A stretch of DNA of 64,000 nt, from NCBI RefSeq assembly GCF_000142905.1, contig NW_013657668.1, positions 415,469 to 479,468 on the forward strand, written 5' to 3'. Both the position numbers and the translations under genes were made by a program. Positions 27,228-36,443 of this stretch are shown here, piece after piece (the stretch's first letter is position 1; every line of letters begins with the position of its first letter). Origin of the DNA: Thecamonas trahens ATCC 50062. Its lineage: Eukaryota > Apusozoa > Apusomonadida > Apusomonadidae. The notes below the pieces were generated by a model. The model saw only the letters and a list, made by a program, of their open reading frames with translations. It was not told the origin of the DNA and searched no databases.

Positions 27228-27424
27228 GTCGTTTCCACAAGTCGAGTGTCTCGACGTCGAGCACTGGTGGAGAAGCGGTGGGCGACGGGTGGCGGACGAG
27301 TCGTGGACCGATGGTGCCGCTCCAGACGGTCCCCTGCCTGGCTGTGCATCCGGGCTCAGGTCTGGGAGACCGAGCTTGTAAAAATCGTGTTACGGACTGC
27401 AGTCTTGCTAAAGTGCAATGCTGA

Positions 27425-29113
27425 CTATGAAGACGTTGTCTCGACGAGCGAAGAATCGGCCGAGAGCGAGGCGGACGACGCCGAGGGCTCTAGCGACTTG
27501 TCTGAAGCGTCGGTAGACGCATCGGGAGTAGATTTGGGCTCAGTGCTGCGACGGCGACGGTTGGTGCTGCCAGACTTGGACTTGCGGCTGATCTTGGCGC
27601 CCGCAGAGCGGCGCTTACGGCGCTTGCTGCCGCCGGCCTTCTCGGCGTCGTCGTTACCCTTGCTAGCCTTGCGGCGCTGGAGAACAACAACAAGAACTGC
27701 AACAAGGCCGACAATAACGAGGAAGCCCACAGCTCCTCCCACACTGGCGCCCACAACCGTAGAGAAGAGTCAGATGCAGGTGGCCCGGTCACCAGCGCAT
27801 TCGGGGTTGGAGTGGGAGGTGGCGGAGTTGGTGGGCGAGACGGCGGTGGCAGCGAGGGCGGCGGCAGCAGCGGAATCGCACCCGTGATCGCGTACCGATG
27901 CAGCGCCGGCCCCGAGCCCGCAGCCGCAAACGCATGGATCGTCAGACTCGCCACATCAAACACAACTTCGGTCTTCCTGGCCGACGAAGACACGGTCTCG
28001 CTCCCCGTGTACGCGTCGTACGTGCAGTTGCTCACGTCGAGCTCACACACAAACACTCCAGGCTTGTTGGTTGTATCATCGACCGTCACCATCACAAGCT
28101 TGCCGTTCACAACCTGTCCGCGTGCGGAATCGACCCGGATCGCAGGCGACGGTGCAGGTGAGACCTTGGCCACCGCGTCATCCACGCCTATCACCGTCCC
28201 CGTCAGCGTCGTCCGGTACACATACAGATCCGACGCTCCGCTCACCATCACGTACAGCGTGCTGTTGCCCGTATCGATGATCGGCGTCACCTCCGAAAAT
28301 TCCGTGTGCGTCACCCCTGCAGGCCGCAGGCTGCCCAGGAACGTCGCCGTCGCCAGGTCGTACGAGACCGAGAACAGCTCGACCTCCCTGGCGCCCGATT
28401 CGTCATCGAGGGCGACCACGAGGATCTGCGAGTTGGTCACATCGTCAACGAGGCCCACCCGGGTGCCTGTCTTTCCCCGGGCCGCCCGCGACGCCACAGC
28501 GTACACATCGATGATGGCACATGATGTGCCGTCAGCCTCGCACCTTGCAAGCGACGCAGTCTTTGTCGACGCCAGCTCAGTGGAGCCCGCGGCATACATC
28601 TTGCCGTTCGACGCCTTGATCGACCGCGGGTTGCTCCACCACGACGGATCGAACGAGCCCGATATCTGGGACACAGTGCCGGTGTTCTGAGTCCAGGTTG
28701 GCCCGGGTGGCGACGGAGCGAGGGCGATGGTGCTCGCCTTGACGGTTTGGAGGGGAGGCGATGGTGAGAAGTCTCTGAAAGAGCCAATGACGACGACCTT
28801 GGACGACGTCGAGTCCCACGAGGCGAGCAGCAGGTCAGTGGCTGGAGCCGGCGATGGAGCAGGCGATGCCGCCCAGAGGGCGGTGCCATTGCAGGCCCCA
28901 GCCGAGGCCGGGCACTCGTAAACAAACGCGCCTGTGGAGCACGAGGCGACGGCGGCCATGCCCGAGGGTGTGGGAGTCATGGCCATCGCCGCGTACGACG
29001 AGCACGGCGGAGAGGGCGGCGAGGTGGTGACGGCCCACGAGACGGCGGCGGTGGCTGGCGGGGCGAGGGCGGCGAGGGCAAGCACAACGGCGGCGGTGAT
29101 GATGAGGAACCAT
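27425..29113 (-). CDS. Type I membrane protein with secreted ectodomain (novel)
   Basis: Exon 1 runs down to 27896 and exon 2 is 27743-27425. The junction restores LHR|VGGAVGFLVIVGLVAVLVVV, a clean membrane segment. The cytosolic tail is Lys/Arg- then Ser/Asp-rich. The ectodomain (about 390 residues) follows a signal peptide (VVLALAALAPPATAA) and has repeated strand-turn patterns with VVVIGSF, ILVVALDD and KLVMVTVDD, suggesting a beta-propeller-like or receptor fold. The 5' end is uncertain: the frame has no ATG (only a GTG at 29085). One extra base near 29106 would connect it to the ATG at 29113. The Pro-rich sequence that seems to follow the ectodomain is intronic. No family is recognised. 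Confidence 0.65.
27744..27895 (-). other. Intron in the type I membrane protein gene
   Basis: Minus-strand donor TCG|GTACGC and acceptor GCGCCAG|T, 152 bp, phase 2 on both sides. Splicing removes an in-frame Pro-rich stretch and joins the ectodomain to the transmembrane helix, which otherwise lies in another frame. Confidence 0.75.
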
Positions 29114-29338
29114 GCGGTGCATCATGGCCAGCAGCACACGACTGTGAATGGAACAAGAGAGGTATGAGCAGGGTGTGGTGGCCGTGTCTTGGGCGAGGAG
29201 GGGGAGGAGGAGGAGAGTGGAACGGTGGTGGCGGTGGTGGTGGAGGCGGCAGTTGCAAAGTACTGCAACGGTGTCAGGTGCAACAAGGCCATATTAATCC
29301 ATAAACCCGGCGCAGCAATCGCTCTTCAATGCCTCGCC

Positions 29339-31591
29339 TCACATATCCAAATCAAACATGTCGGCGAGCATCAGCAGCGGTGGCTGCCCTCTCCCAACGG
29401 CGTCGTCATCACCGTCGTCGTTGTCGTCGTCGTCGTCGTCGTCGTCGTCCGATGACATCTCGAGCGACGACGATGACGACAGCGACAACGTCCCGCTCAG
29501 TCCAAAGCCGCCAACTCGAAGGCCACCGTTTCTGCCGCTGCTCGTGCCACCGCCCGATCCCAACCCACCGCCACGGTGACCACCGGCGTCCCGCGAGATG
29601 TGCCACGCGAGCCCGTCAAGCATGTCGCGCGGCGCCATCAGCGGCTGAACGTCCGGCGGCTGCAAGAGCCGTGGCGGTCGCCTTGGCGCACCGCCGCGTC
29701 CTCGTCGGCTCGGCCGACTCGGCCGGCTTCGTTGCCTCAACTCAACCAGTTGCTGCAGCCGCATCTCTATCGACGACTGTCTACGGTCGTCGCCCGGAAT
29801 GCGATTGTTGGCCTTGTCCTCGGCCCCGCTCCGGCCCCCACCCATGTCGACAAGCCGCCGCTGCCGCTTGGCTCGCGCCTCGTGCTCCTCGCGCTCTTCA
29901 TCGACTGCTTGCGCCGTTCCGGCCGGCCCCGCCGCGTCGTCACCGGCTGCTCCGGTCGGATCTGCCTCGCGCTTGCGCTTGTGGGCAATCCGCTTGATGG
30001 TCTCTGGTCCCAGCGAGGCCACATGCTCCACCACCGCGTCGTGGGTTGTTTGCATCCCACTCCGCGCCGCCCGCCGCAGCAGCATTCGGACCTTGGCTGA
30101 CTTGACCGCCTCAAGCGCTGCATCCAGCCCCGAGAGAAACGCTCCAAACTTGGAGACAAGGAGCGAGACAATGGCCTCGTGTCCCTGCACCGCAGCCCAC
30201 AACAGCGCAGACCAGTTCTGTGAGTCGGTGTGCGACATGGCCGTTAACAGCGCCTCGGTCGCCTCTTGCACAAGCGGCCGGAACTCGGGCTGCTGCAGCA
30301 GCTCGCGCGCCTGCCGGTACGACGATGCCGAGACTCGGCTGCGTCGCCGCCCTCCCCTGCGCCCGCCGTCACTCCCGCTGCCGCCCGCGTGAGGCGACGC
30401 CGCCGGCTTGGGCGGAGGCGGCGGCGGAAGTCGTGGCGGTATCGGCGGTGGAACAGCCGGTGGCGGTGGCGGTGGCAGTGGCGGCAGCGGCGGCGGCAGC
30501 GGCGATCGTGCCATACTTTGCCTCTCCGACACCTCGAACGGATCGAGGGTGTCCGACCGCGACGAGCCGGGCGACGAGCCCTGGACAGACGGTGACCGAG
30601 TGAGGAGCGAGATCGGCGGTAGCAGCGCGGCTGTCGACGTTGCCGCAGCCAACCCCACAGGAGGCGGAGGAGGCGTCGCGTGCGATCCACCCGACGGCGC
30701 CGACGAGTCGGACGGCGAAGACATCCGCTCCGCCGCCGCCCGCCGCGCCTGCAGCATTCGCATCGCCGATCGAGCCCGCATCCGAGCCCGCAGCTGGAGC
30801 GCCTGCACCGACGCCGACGTCCGCGTCTCGTCTTCATCCTCAATCACATCTGACGAGTTACTCACCTGCCTCGGTCGGTGCCTGCTTGCTGAGCTGGCCA
30901 CTGACGACACCGAGCTCCGCTCTGCCGGCGCGCGCCCGTCACCGTCCCGGGGCTTGGTGGAGCCGGCCTCTGGCGGCGGTGGTGGCTCCACACCGAGCGG
31001 GCTGAAGATCAAATGCTTAAGCAATTGCTCAACAACAGGCGCATGCCCGCGATACGCCGCTGCCACCAGCGGCGTCCACCCGTCGTTGTCCGGGATCGAC
31101 ACGTCGGCGCCGGCTTCCAACAGCAGTGCAACCAACGACGGTCTGCCGAGCCACGCCGCAGCAAATAGCGGTGTCTCGCCTGCATCATTCCTCACATTCA
31201 GCGCCACCGCCCGAGCATGCGCTACACGAGTCGCCTCGTACACCTCGGCTCCCCGAGTCCCCTTCCGTCCACCAACCGCTCCTTGCCGACCACCCGCCCG
31301 ACCCATCCGCGAGCCACGCCGAGCTCTCCGAGCCCTAGCTCTAGCCCTCCCTCCCTTCCGACCTCCAGTCTCTGCCACAACCGAGTCTGGGGATGGGACC
31401 GACACAGGGTCGGTCTCAGCCCCGGCCCGAGCCCCAGCTCTGCCTCTGACTCCAGACGGGCTTCCGACCGGTGCTGTGGCCACGCCCGAGGGAAGCGCCG
31501 CCAGCAGCGCCTCCAACTGCTTCAAGTCGTCCAATGCAACCGCCATATGCAAAGCAGATGCATCCTCCTCGTCCGGGCTCAGCCCTCCCAT
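29339..31591 (-). CDS. Ankyrin-repeat protein with disordered linkers
   Basis: 750 residues from the ATG at 31591. An N-terminal ankyrin helix pair is seen in SALHMAVALDDLKQLEALL. After an Arg/Ala-rich insert, two good repeats follow near residues 138-195 (GETPLFAAAWLGRPSLVALL and DGWTPLVAAAYRGHAPVVEQ). A Ser- and Pro-rich linker with polyproline runs leads to another ankyrin-like block near 455-520 (NWSALLWAAVQGHEAIVSLL). The tail holds an RPSRPSRRGRG basic patch and an acidic DDDDDDDDNDDGDDD run. Ankyrin repeats bind proteins; no catalytic domain is visible. The C-terminal acidic tract comes from a GTC/GAC-type triplet run at about 29403-29475. Confidence 0.8.
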   Translation of the reverse strand: MGGLSPDEEDASALHMAVALDDLKQLEALLAALPSGVATAPVGSPSGVRGRAGARAGAETDPVSVPSPDSVVAETGGRKGGRARARARRARRGSRMGRAGGRQGAVGGRKGTRGAEVYEATRVAHARAVALNVRNDAGETPLFAAAWLGRPSLVALLLEAGADVSIPDNDGWTPLVAAAYRGHAPVVEQLLKHLIFSPLGVEPPPPPEAGSTKPRDGDGRAPAERSSVSSVASSASRHRPRQVSNSSDVIEDEDETRTSASVQALQLRARMRARSAMRMLQARRAAAERMSSPSDSSAPSGGSHATPPPPPVGLAAATSTAALLPPISLLTRSPSVQGSSPGSSRSDTLDPFEVSERQSMARSPLPPPLPPLPPPPPPAVPPPIPPRLPPPPPPKPAASPHAGGSGSDGGRRGGRRRSRVSASSYRQARELLQQPEFRPLVQEATEALLTAMSHTDSQNWSALLWAAVQGHEAIVSLLVSKFGAFLSGLDAALEAVKSAKVRMLLRRAARSGMQTTHDAVVEHVASLGPETIKRIAHKRKREADPTGAAGDDAAGPAGTAQAVDEEREEHEARAKRQRRLVDMGGGRSGAEDKANNRIPGDDRRQSSIEMRLQQLVELRQRSRPSRPSRRGRGGAPRRPPRLLQPPDVQPLMAPRDMLDGLAWHISRDAGGHRGGGLGSGGGTSSGRNGGLRVGGFGLSGTLSLSSSSSLEMSSDDDDDDDDDNDDGDDDAVGRGQPPLLMLADMFDLDM

Positions 31592-31997
31592 GTCACTGTC
31601 TCTGCTTTCTCGCTCTCCTCCTCTCTCCCTTGTTCTCGTCGAGTCTGTCGCCCTCCCAAGCCGTTCCCCTTCAGCCGACTCGACTCACCCATTCACCGCC
31701 CATCATCCCCCCCCCCCCCCACACCCAGCCACCCACCCACGCAAATTGAGTCAGTCAGTCAGTCAGTCCGATCACTATATCGCATCCCGCAGTCACCCAT
31801 CACCACTAACCATACCATCCCCCTCTTATCTCTCTCTCTCCTTTCCCTGGCTCGCACGGACGGACGGACGGACGGACGGACGGACTTTGGTCTTGGACGC
31901 AACTGCCACCACTGCTCCCCCCCCTCCTCTCCTCTCCTCTCCCCTCACTCTCCAACTAAGGTGCCTGCTTGCTGTGCTGGTAGAGAGGGCAAAGAAG
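31592..31997. promoter_or_regulatory. Divergent spacer, ankyrin gene / TPR gene, with tetranucleotide repeats
   Basis: 406 bp between divergent starts. It contains a poly-C run, an AGTC tetramer array (about 31748-31770), a GGAC tetramer array (about 31856-31886) and long pyrimidine-rich blocks. A shared promoter is inferred from orientation only. Confidence 0.4.
31748..31886 (+). repeat. Two short tetranucleotide arrays, (AGTC)n and (GGAC)n
   Basis: The (AGTC) array has about five units and the (GGAC) array about seven. Both lie in the divergent spacer upstream of the TPR gene. Confidence 0.9.
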
Positions 31998-32891
31998 ATG
32001 CCTGGAAGCGCCAAAGAGCTGAAGAAGGCGGGAGAGATGCGGCGGAAGGCCATGCGGAGGATGGAGACAGGCGACTGGGAGGACGCACAGAAGGATCTGG
32101 CCACGGCTGTCAAGCTCGATCCGGACTCGGCGCATGGGTGGTATGAGTACGGACTGGTGCTGATGCACGGTCTGGCGGTGGATGACAAGCTGGACAAGTC
32201 TGAGAAGAGCCGCGTCAAGCACGCTGTCCGTGCCCTCTCCTCTGCCATCGATCTCGACTCATCGCAGTACGACTACGTCGAGGCCCGGGCCAAGGCCCAC
32301 ATGATCCTTCGCAAGTGGCACAAGGCCCAGACCGACTACTCAACCGCGGTCGATACCGCCATCGCCCACAACTCGCAGGCCACCACCCTTACCTACAAGC
32401 ACCTCGGCGATGGCTATCGCCAAGCCACCTACCGCATGGAGAACAACGGCAGGCCAGCGCCAGAGGTCTATCTCTCCACCGCCAATACAGACACTGCAAT
32501 CGCTCCTCTGCTCCACCCGGACGACTCCTCAGACTCGTCTACCGCTACCGTGTCTGCTACCGCTACCGCTACCGCTACAGAGGCCTCATCCGACCCGCCT
32601 CGCTCCCGCGGCCGTGGCGCCCTCTTCACCTGCTGTCTCCCGCCTGCCGCCGCCGACTCGGACTCGGACCCGAACTCGGAGACTGCGTCTGCCACTACTA
32701 CCACTACCGACACTGCCACTGCCACATGCTCGCCATCTGCATCCTCATCGAGCTCGTCATCGACGCCTCGCAACCGCAAGCGCGGCAAGAGCAACATCAA
32801 GGCGAACAAGAGCAGCAAGAACACCAATCGGAGCAAGTCAAGCAAGCGCTCCAAGTCTGGCAAGCGCAGCGGCAAGCGATCGAAAGCGTAG
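31998..32891 (+). CDS. TPR-repeat protein with basic C-terminal tail
   Basis: 297 residues from the ATG at 31998. Two to three tetratricopeptide-like repeats occupy the first 130 residues: METGDWEDAQKDLATAVKLD, then a HAVRALSSAIDLD unit and WHKAQTDYSTAVDTAI. A Thr/Ala/Ser-rich linker follows, with a TATATAT tract and a Cys pair in LFTCCLPP. The last 50 residues are Lys/Ser-rich (KRGKSNIKANKSSKN and similar), which could act as a nuclear or nucleic-acid-binding tail. TPRs mediate protein contacts, often with chaperones. No specific family is recognised. Confidence 0.75.
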   Translation: MPGSAKELKKAGEMRRKAMRRMETGDWEDAQKDLATAVKLDPDSAHGWYEYGLVLMHGLAVDDKLDKSEKSRVKHAVRALSSAIDLDSSQYDYVEARAKAHMILRKWHKAQTDYSTAVDTAIAHNSQATTLTYKHLGDGYRQATYRMENNGRPAPEVYLSTANTDTAIAPLLHPDDSSDSSTATVSATATATATEASSDPPRSRGRGALFTCCLPPAAADSDSDPNSETASATTTTTDTATATCSPSASSSSSSSTPRNRKRGKSNIKANKSSKNTNRSKSSKRSKSGKRSGKRSKA

Positions 32892-33227
32892 CCGCAGCTT
32901 TGGCTTCCCTGCACACCCCAAGCCCATCGTCCGAGACCGACCCGATTCCCATTGAACAACAGCGGCGGCTGCAGTTGGTTCGAGCCCTTCCGATCACAGC
33001 GCGACACGAGGCGCCCGTCCCTTCTCCCCCCCCCCCCCCCCCCCCTTTCCGCTACCCCTACGCACACACGCATACGCACTCAGTCTGGCAGCCCCCCACA
33101 CATGCATACCACAACTCTCCCGCCTACAGCAGCAAGCCCTGGCTCGGCAGCCATGCGGTTGTGGCCATGGCGAGGGCAAAAAATAGGCTGCGGCAGCCAA
33201 GGCGAGACCAAAGTGGTCAGAGCGGGT
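32892..33227. other. Intergenic, poly-C tract; no gene seen
   Basis: 336 bp between the TPR gene stop and the small membrane-protein stop. It includes an 18-base poly-C run near 33029-33046 and CA-rich sequence. Confidence 0.6.
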
Positions 33228-33380
33228 TTACTCATTGGACGCAGCGCGGGTGTAGTACGTCTGCCGGCGGTCCTTGACGGCCGAGAGGGCGACGGACATG
33301 ATGACGCCCGAGACAACAGACAGGCCCGTGGCAACGCCAACGGTCTGGAGGAAGAAGCGCGAGGCAGCAGGGGACGGCAT
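33228..33380 (-). CDS. Small single-pass membrane protein, 50 residues (hypothetical)
   Basis: From the ATG at 33380. The short basic N-terminus (MPSPAASRFF) leads to one hydrophobic helix (TVGVATGLSVVSGVIMSVAL) and a charged end (KDRRQTYY). Size and layout resemble small inner-membrane respiratory-complex or assembly subunits, but no family can be named. It starts 166 bp from the divergent proteasome beta-2 start, so the spacer suits a bidirectional promoter. The longer frame upstream of this ATG looks non-coding. Confidence 0.5.
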   Translation of the reverse strand: MPSPAASRFFLQTVGVATGLSVVSGVIMSVALSAVKDRRQTYYTRAASNE

Positions 33381-33546
33381 GGTTAGTGTAGATGGGTCGA
33401 GTGTGACTGCTTCTGATTCGGCGCGATCACCACCTCGATCAATCCGACTCGGCCCGCAGGTCCACCGCTTAGTTGACGACCTTCTTCTCGGCTGGCCACA
33501 CCACAGACGTGCCGACTGCGTACGCGCCCAACACCCGACGCCGGAC
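33381..33546. promoter_or_regulatory. Short divergent spacer, small membrane protein / PSMB7
   Basis: 166 bp separate two divergent start codons, so promoters for both genes must lie here or overlap the genes. No core-promoter motif is assigned. Confidence 0.4.
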
Positions 33547-34687
33547 ATGGCAAGCATGAACGACGTGGTGCAGTCGCTCAAGCCCGCTGGTGGGTTTGAG
33601 TTTGACCTGTGTGCGCGGTACGTACTACTGGCTGTGGCCTTACCCTGTACCCCTGCCGACTGTGGCTGAGTGACGGCGACCTCGAGTGGCGGGGGGGGGG
33701 GAGGGGACGGCGACCTGTTTTTTGCTTTGCCCACGGAAGCCTGCCGACACGCCTGCATGGCAGCGCAGCGGAGCAGAGGCGAGAAAAGGCAAGGAGAGGG
33801 GGATGAGGGGGGAGGAGGATCAAGACGTCAACTTACGGGTTGTGGGAGTGTGTGTGTGGGGGATCTATCGCTGTGACTGTAGGAACAACATGCTCAAGCA
33901 GATGGGCCTCAAGGCGCCCAAGGCGACGTCGACGGGCACAACCATTGTGGGCCTGGTGTACAAGGACGGAGTGGTGCTGGGCGCAGACACGCGTGCCACG
34001 GGCGACACGACGGTGGAGGACAAGAACTGCGAGAAGATTCACTACATCGCACCCAACGTGTACTGCTGCGGCGCCGGTACTGCCGCCGACACCGAGAACA
34101 CCACGGCGCTCATCTCATCGCAGCTCGAACTGCACCGCCTGGCCACCGGCCGCCACTCGCGCGTCGTCACCGCCCTCACCCTCCTCAAGCGTATGCTCTT
34201 CCGTTACCAGGGCCACGTCTCGGCTGCGCTGGTCCTGGGCGGCGTCGATCTCAACGGTCCGCACCTCTACACCATCTACCCGCACGGCTCCACCGACGAG
34301 CTGCCGTACGTCACCATGGGCTCCGGCTCGCTCGCCGCCATGGGCGTTTTCGAAGCCGGCTGGAAGGAGAACATGTCTGAGGACGAGGCCGTTGACCTTG
34401 TCGCCGCCGCCATCCGCGCCGGTATCTTCAACGACCTCGGCTCTGGCTCTAACGTCGACGTCACCATCATCCGCGGCGTCGACGATGTCGAGGTCCGCCG
34501 CGGCTACCAGATCCTCAACCCGCGCCCCTACGCCCGTGTCCGCCCGAACGACCTCACCCGTGGCACCACCACCATCCTCTCCGAGACCCGCACCCCTATC
34601 CACGCCGGCCACGTCGAGTACACCAACGAGGACGCCGTCGACATGGAGACCTCTCCCGTCGAGTCTGGAGGACCTTCGTCGTCGTAA
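33547..34687 (+). CDS. PSMB7: 20S proteasome subunit beta-2 (trypsin-like)
   Basis: Exons 33547-33617 and 33883-34687 give 291 residues. The junction restores [15 protein letters not shown], matching the beta-2 propeptide start GFSFDNCRRN. The propeptide ends at STG|TTIVG, so the catalytic N-terminal Thr is present. Conserved core motifs are [71 protein letters not shown] and [14 protein letters not shown]. Beta-2 provides the trypsin-like activity of the core particle. Its C-terminal extension normally wraps beta-3, and this one ends with a similar acidic and Ser-rich tail. All active-site features look intact. Confidence 0.97.
33618..33882 (+). other. Intron 1 of PSMB7
   Basis: The donor is CG|GTACGT and the acceptor is GACTGTAG|G, 265 bp, phase 2. 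A purine-rich body includes a poly-G run near 33690. Support is the restored beta-2 propeptide sequence. Confidence 0.92.
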
Positions 34688-34728
34688 AACTGTCCCCATC
34701 TCCCTCACACACACGTTTCACCCCTCTT

Positions 34729-34730
<2 letters not shown>

Positions 34731-34774
<44 letters not shown>
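34731..34774 (+). repeat. (CT)n microsatellite, about 20 units
   Basis: An uninterrupted CT run just 3' of the PSMB7 stop, in the spacer before PINCH. Confidence 0.97.
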
Positions 34775-34777
<3 letters not shown>

Positions 34778-34982
34778 AATCGCCCCGTGCCACCGTCGCT
34801 TCCGCCGTCGCAGGTGTCGCCAACTCTTTTTTCCCCAGAACCGTTCGGTCACCGCCCGACGGCACGCCAGCATGCCGAGGTCGCCCACACAGCCAGCGAG
34901 GTGGTGGTTGCGCGGGGGGGGAAAGAGGGAGGACGCAACACACGACTCCCCCGAGTTGGAGAAGGAGGCAGCAGAGAAGAAC

Positions 34983-36435
34983 ATGGCTGCCAACGCAGAC
35001 GACCTGTTTGAGCAGCTGGCGGGAGCCGACGCGGCGGCGGCGGCGGTGGGCGAGACTGGCGAGGCTGACGACGTTCCCTACGACTCGGCCAACTGCGGAC
35101 GGTGCAACGAGCCGCTTGGCGATGGTCCGGCCATTGCTGCTGGCTCCAAGAACTACCACCCGCACCACTTTACCTGCAAGCATTGTGACCAGCCCTTCCC
35201 CAATGGCGAGTTCTTTGAGGAGGCTGGTCACCCGTATTGCCCCACCGACTTCCACGAGCTCTTTGGCTCGCGATGCAAGGGCTGCGGCGAGGCCATCGTT
35301 GGCCGCTGCATCACCGCCATGGACGCAAAGTGGCATCCTGACCACTTTGTCTGCATCGAATGCAAGAAGTCGCTGGCTGGCGGCTCGTTTATCAAGTTTG
35401 AAGGTACGTGTGGGCGAGAGGAAGCGTGGGAAGGGAGGTGAGAGTGGGGGGCGGAGAGAGGGAGAGAGGGGAGAGAGGGGAGCAGTTGGTGCAGCAGAGA
35501 CGACGCGCGGTTGCCAGCCGATCACTCGTTGCCCCCCTTTTCCATCCTTCTCCTCCGCCACATCATCACCTGCAGCGAACACTCACGCCGGCTGGACAGA
35601 TGAGGCTCATTGCAAGCCGTGTGCGCGCGAGAAGAAGAAGAAGCGCCGCCAGCCGGACGGTATCATCTGCGCGCGGTGCAAGGAGGTGATCGAGGGCGAG
35701 TTCATCACGCTTCAGGGCCAGAAGATGCATCCGCACCACTTTTCGTGCCACAAGTGCAAGTGCTCGTTCAAGGGCGCCAACTGCCACGAGTACGAGGGCC
35801 GGCTCTACTGCGAGCCGCACTACCGCGAGCTCCTTGCCGCAACCTGCGCCCAGTGCCGCAAGCCCATCACCGGGCGCGCCGTCACCGCCCTCGGCCGCCA
35901 GTGGCATCCCGAGCACTTTTGCTGTGCCCACTGCGAGCAGCCGTTCTCCGGCATGAACTTTATGACCAAGAACAACAAGGCGTATTGCGAGACTCACTAC
36001 TTTCAGCTGTTTGGCAACATGTGCAAGTGGTGCCGCAAGCCCATCTCCGGCTCGGGCGTCCGTGCTGCAGGAGGCATGTTCCACCAGGAGCACTTCCTCT
36101 GCTCCATCTGCGACAAGCCCATCTCAGGTGGCAAGTTTGTCGCTTGGGAGGGCAAGCCCAACTGCAAGTCATGCTACACTAAGCTGCCCAAGTCCGTCCG
36201 CGACCGCGAGACAAAGATCCTCGCCGCGGAGCGCAAGCGCGAGAAGGAGGCCGCAAAGGCCGCAAGAACGCCGCGTAGTTCCTCCCTCTCCCCCACCAAC
36301 CTTCTCCTCCTTTCGAATCCGCTCCAGAAACTGCTTTCGCTGCAAAACCATAAAAACGAACAAAGAAATCGCTCATTGCTCCGCCGTCCCGTCTCCGCCA
36401 CTTTGCACACAATTCTTTCCACGGCCAGCAGCTAG
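34983..36435 (+). CDS. LIMS1: PINCH (LIMS) five-LIM-domain adhesion adaptor
   Basis: Exons 34983-35403 and 35576-36435, about 426 residues. Five LIM zinc-finger domains are seen: CGRCNEPLG, CKGCGEAIVG, CARCKEVIEG, CAQCRKPITG and CKWCRKPISG each open one domain. Domain 2 is split by the intron. The order, spacing and the ends KAYCETHYFQLFG and CKSCYTKLP match PINCH. PINCH joins integrin-linked kinase and parvin at integrin adhesions. The last 60 or so residues look like translated intergenic sequence. One added G at 36258-36259 would instead end the protein at a TAG at 36276-36278 after a charged tail, near the human length plus a short extension. Confidence 0.88.
35404..35575 (+). other. Intron in PINCH, inside LIM domain 2
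   Basis: The donor is GAAG|GTACGT and the acceptor is CACCTGCAG|C, 172 bp, phase 1. A purine-rich first half is followed by a pyrimidine-rich end. Splicing restores the HCKPC end of LIM domain 2. Confidence 0.9.
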
Positions 36436-36443
36436 TCATTGCC

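Noticed and set aside
30408..31997. Long plus-strand frame upstream of the TPR gene
   Set aside because: It is antisense to the ankyrin gene and translates Gly-rich complement of its Pro tract; the TPR protein starts at the ATG at 31998.
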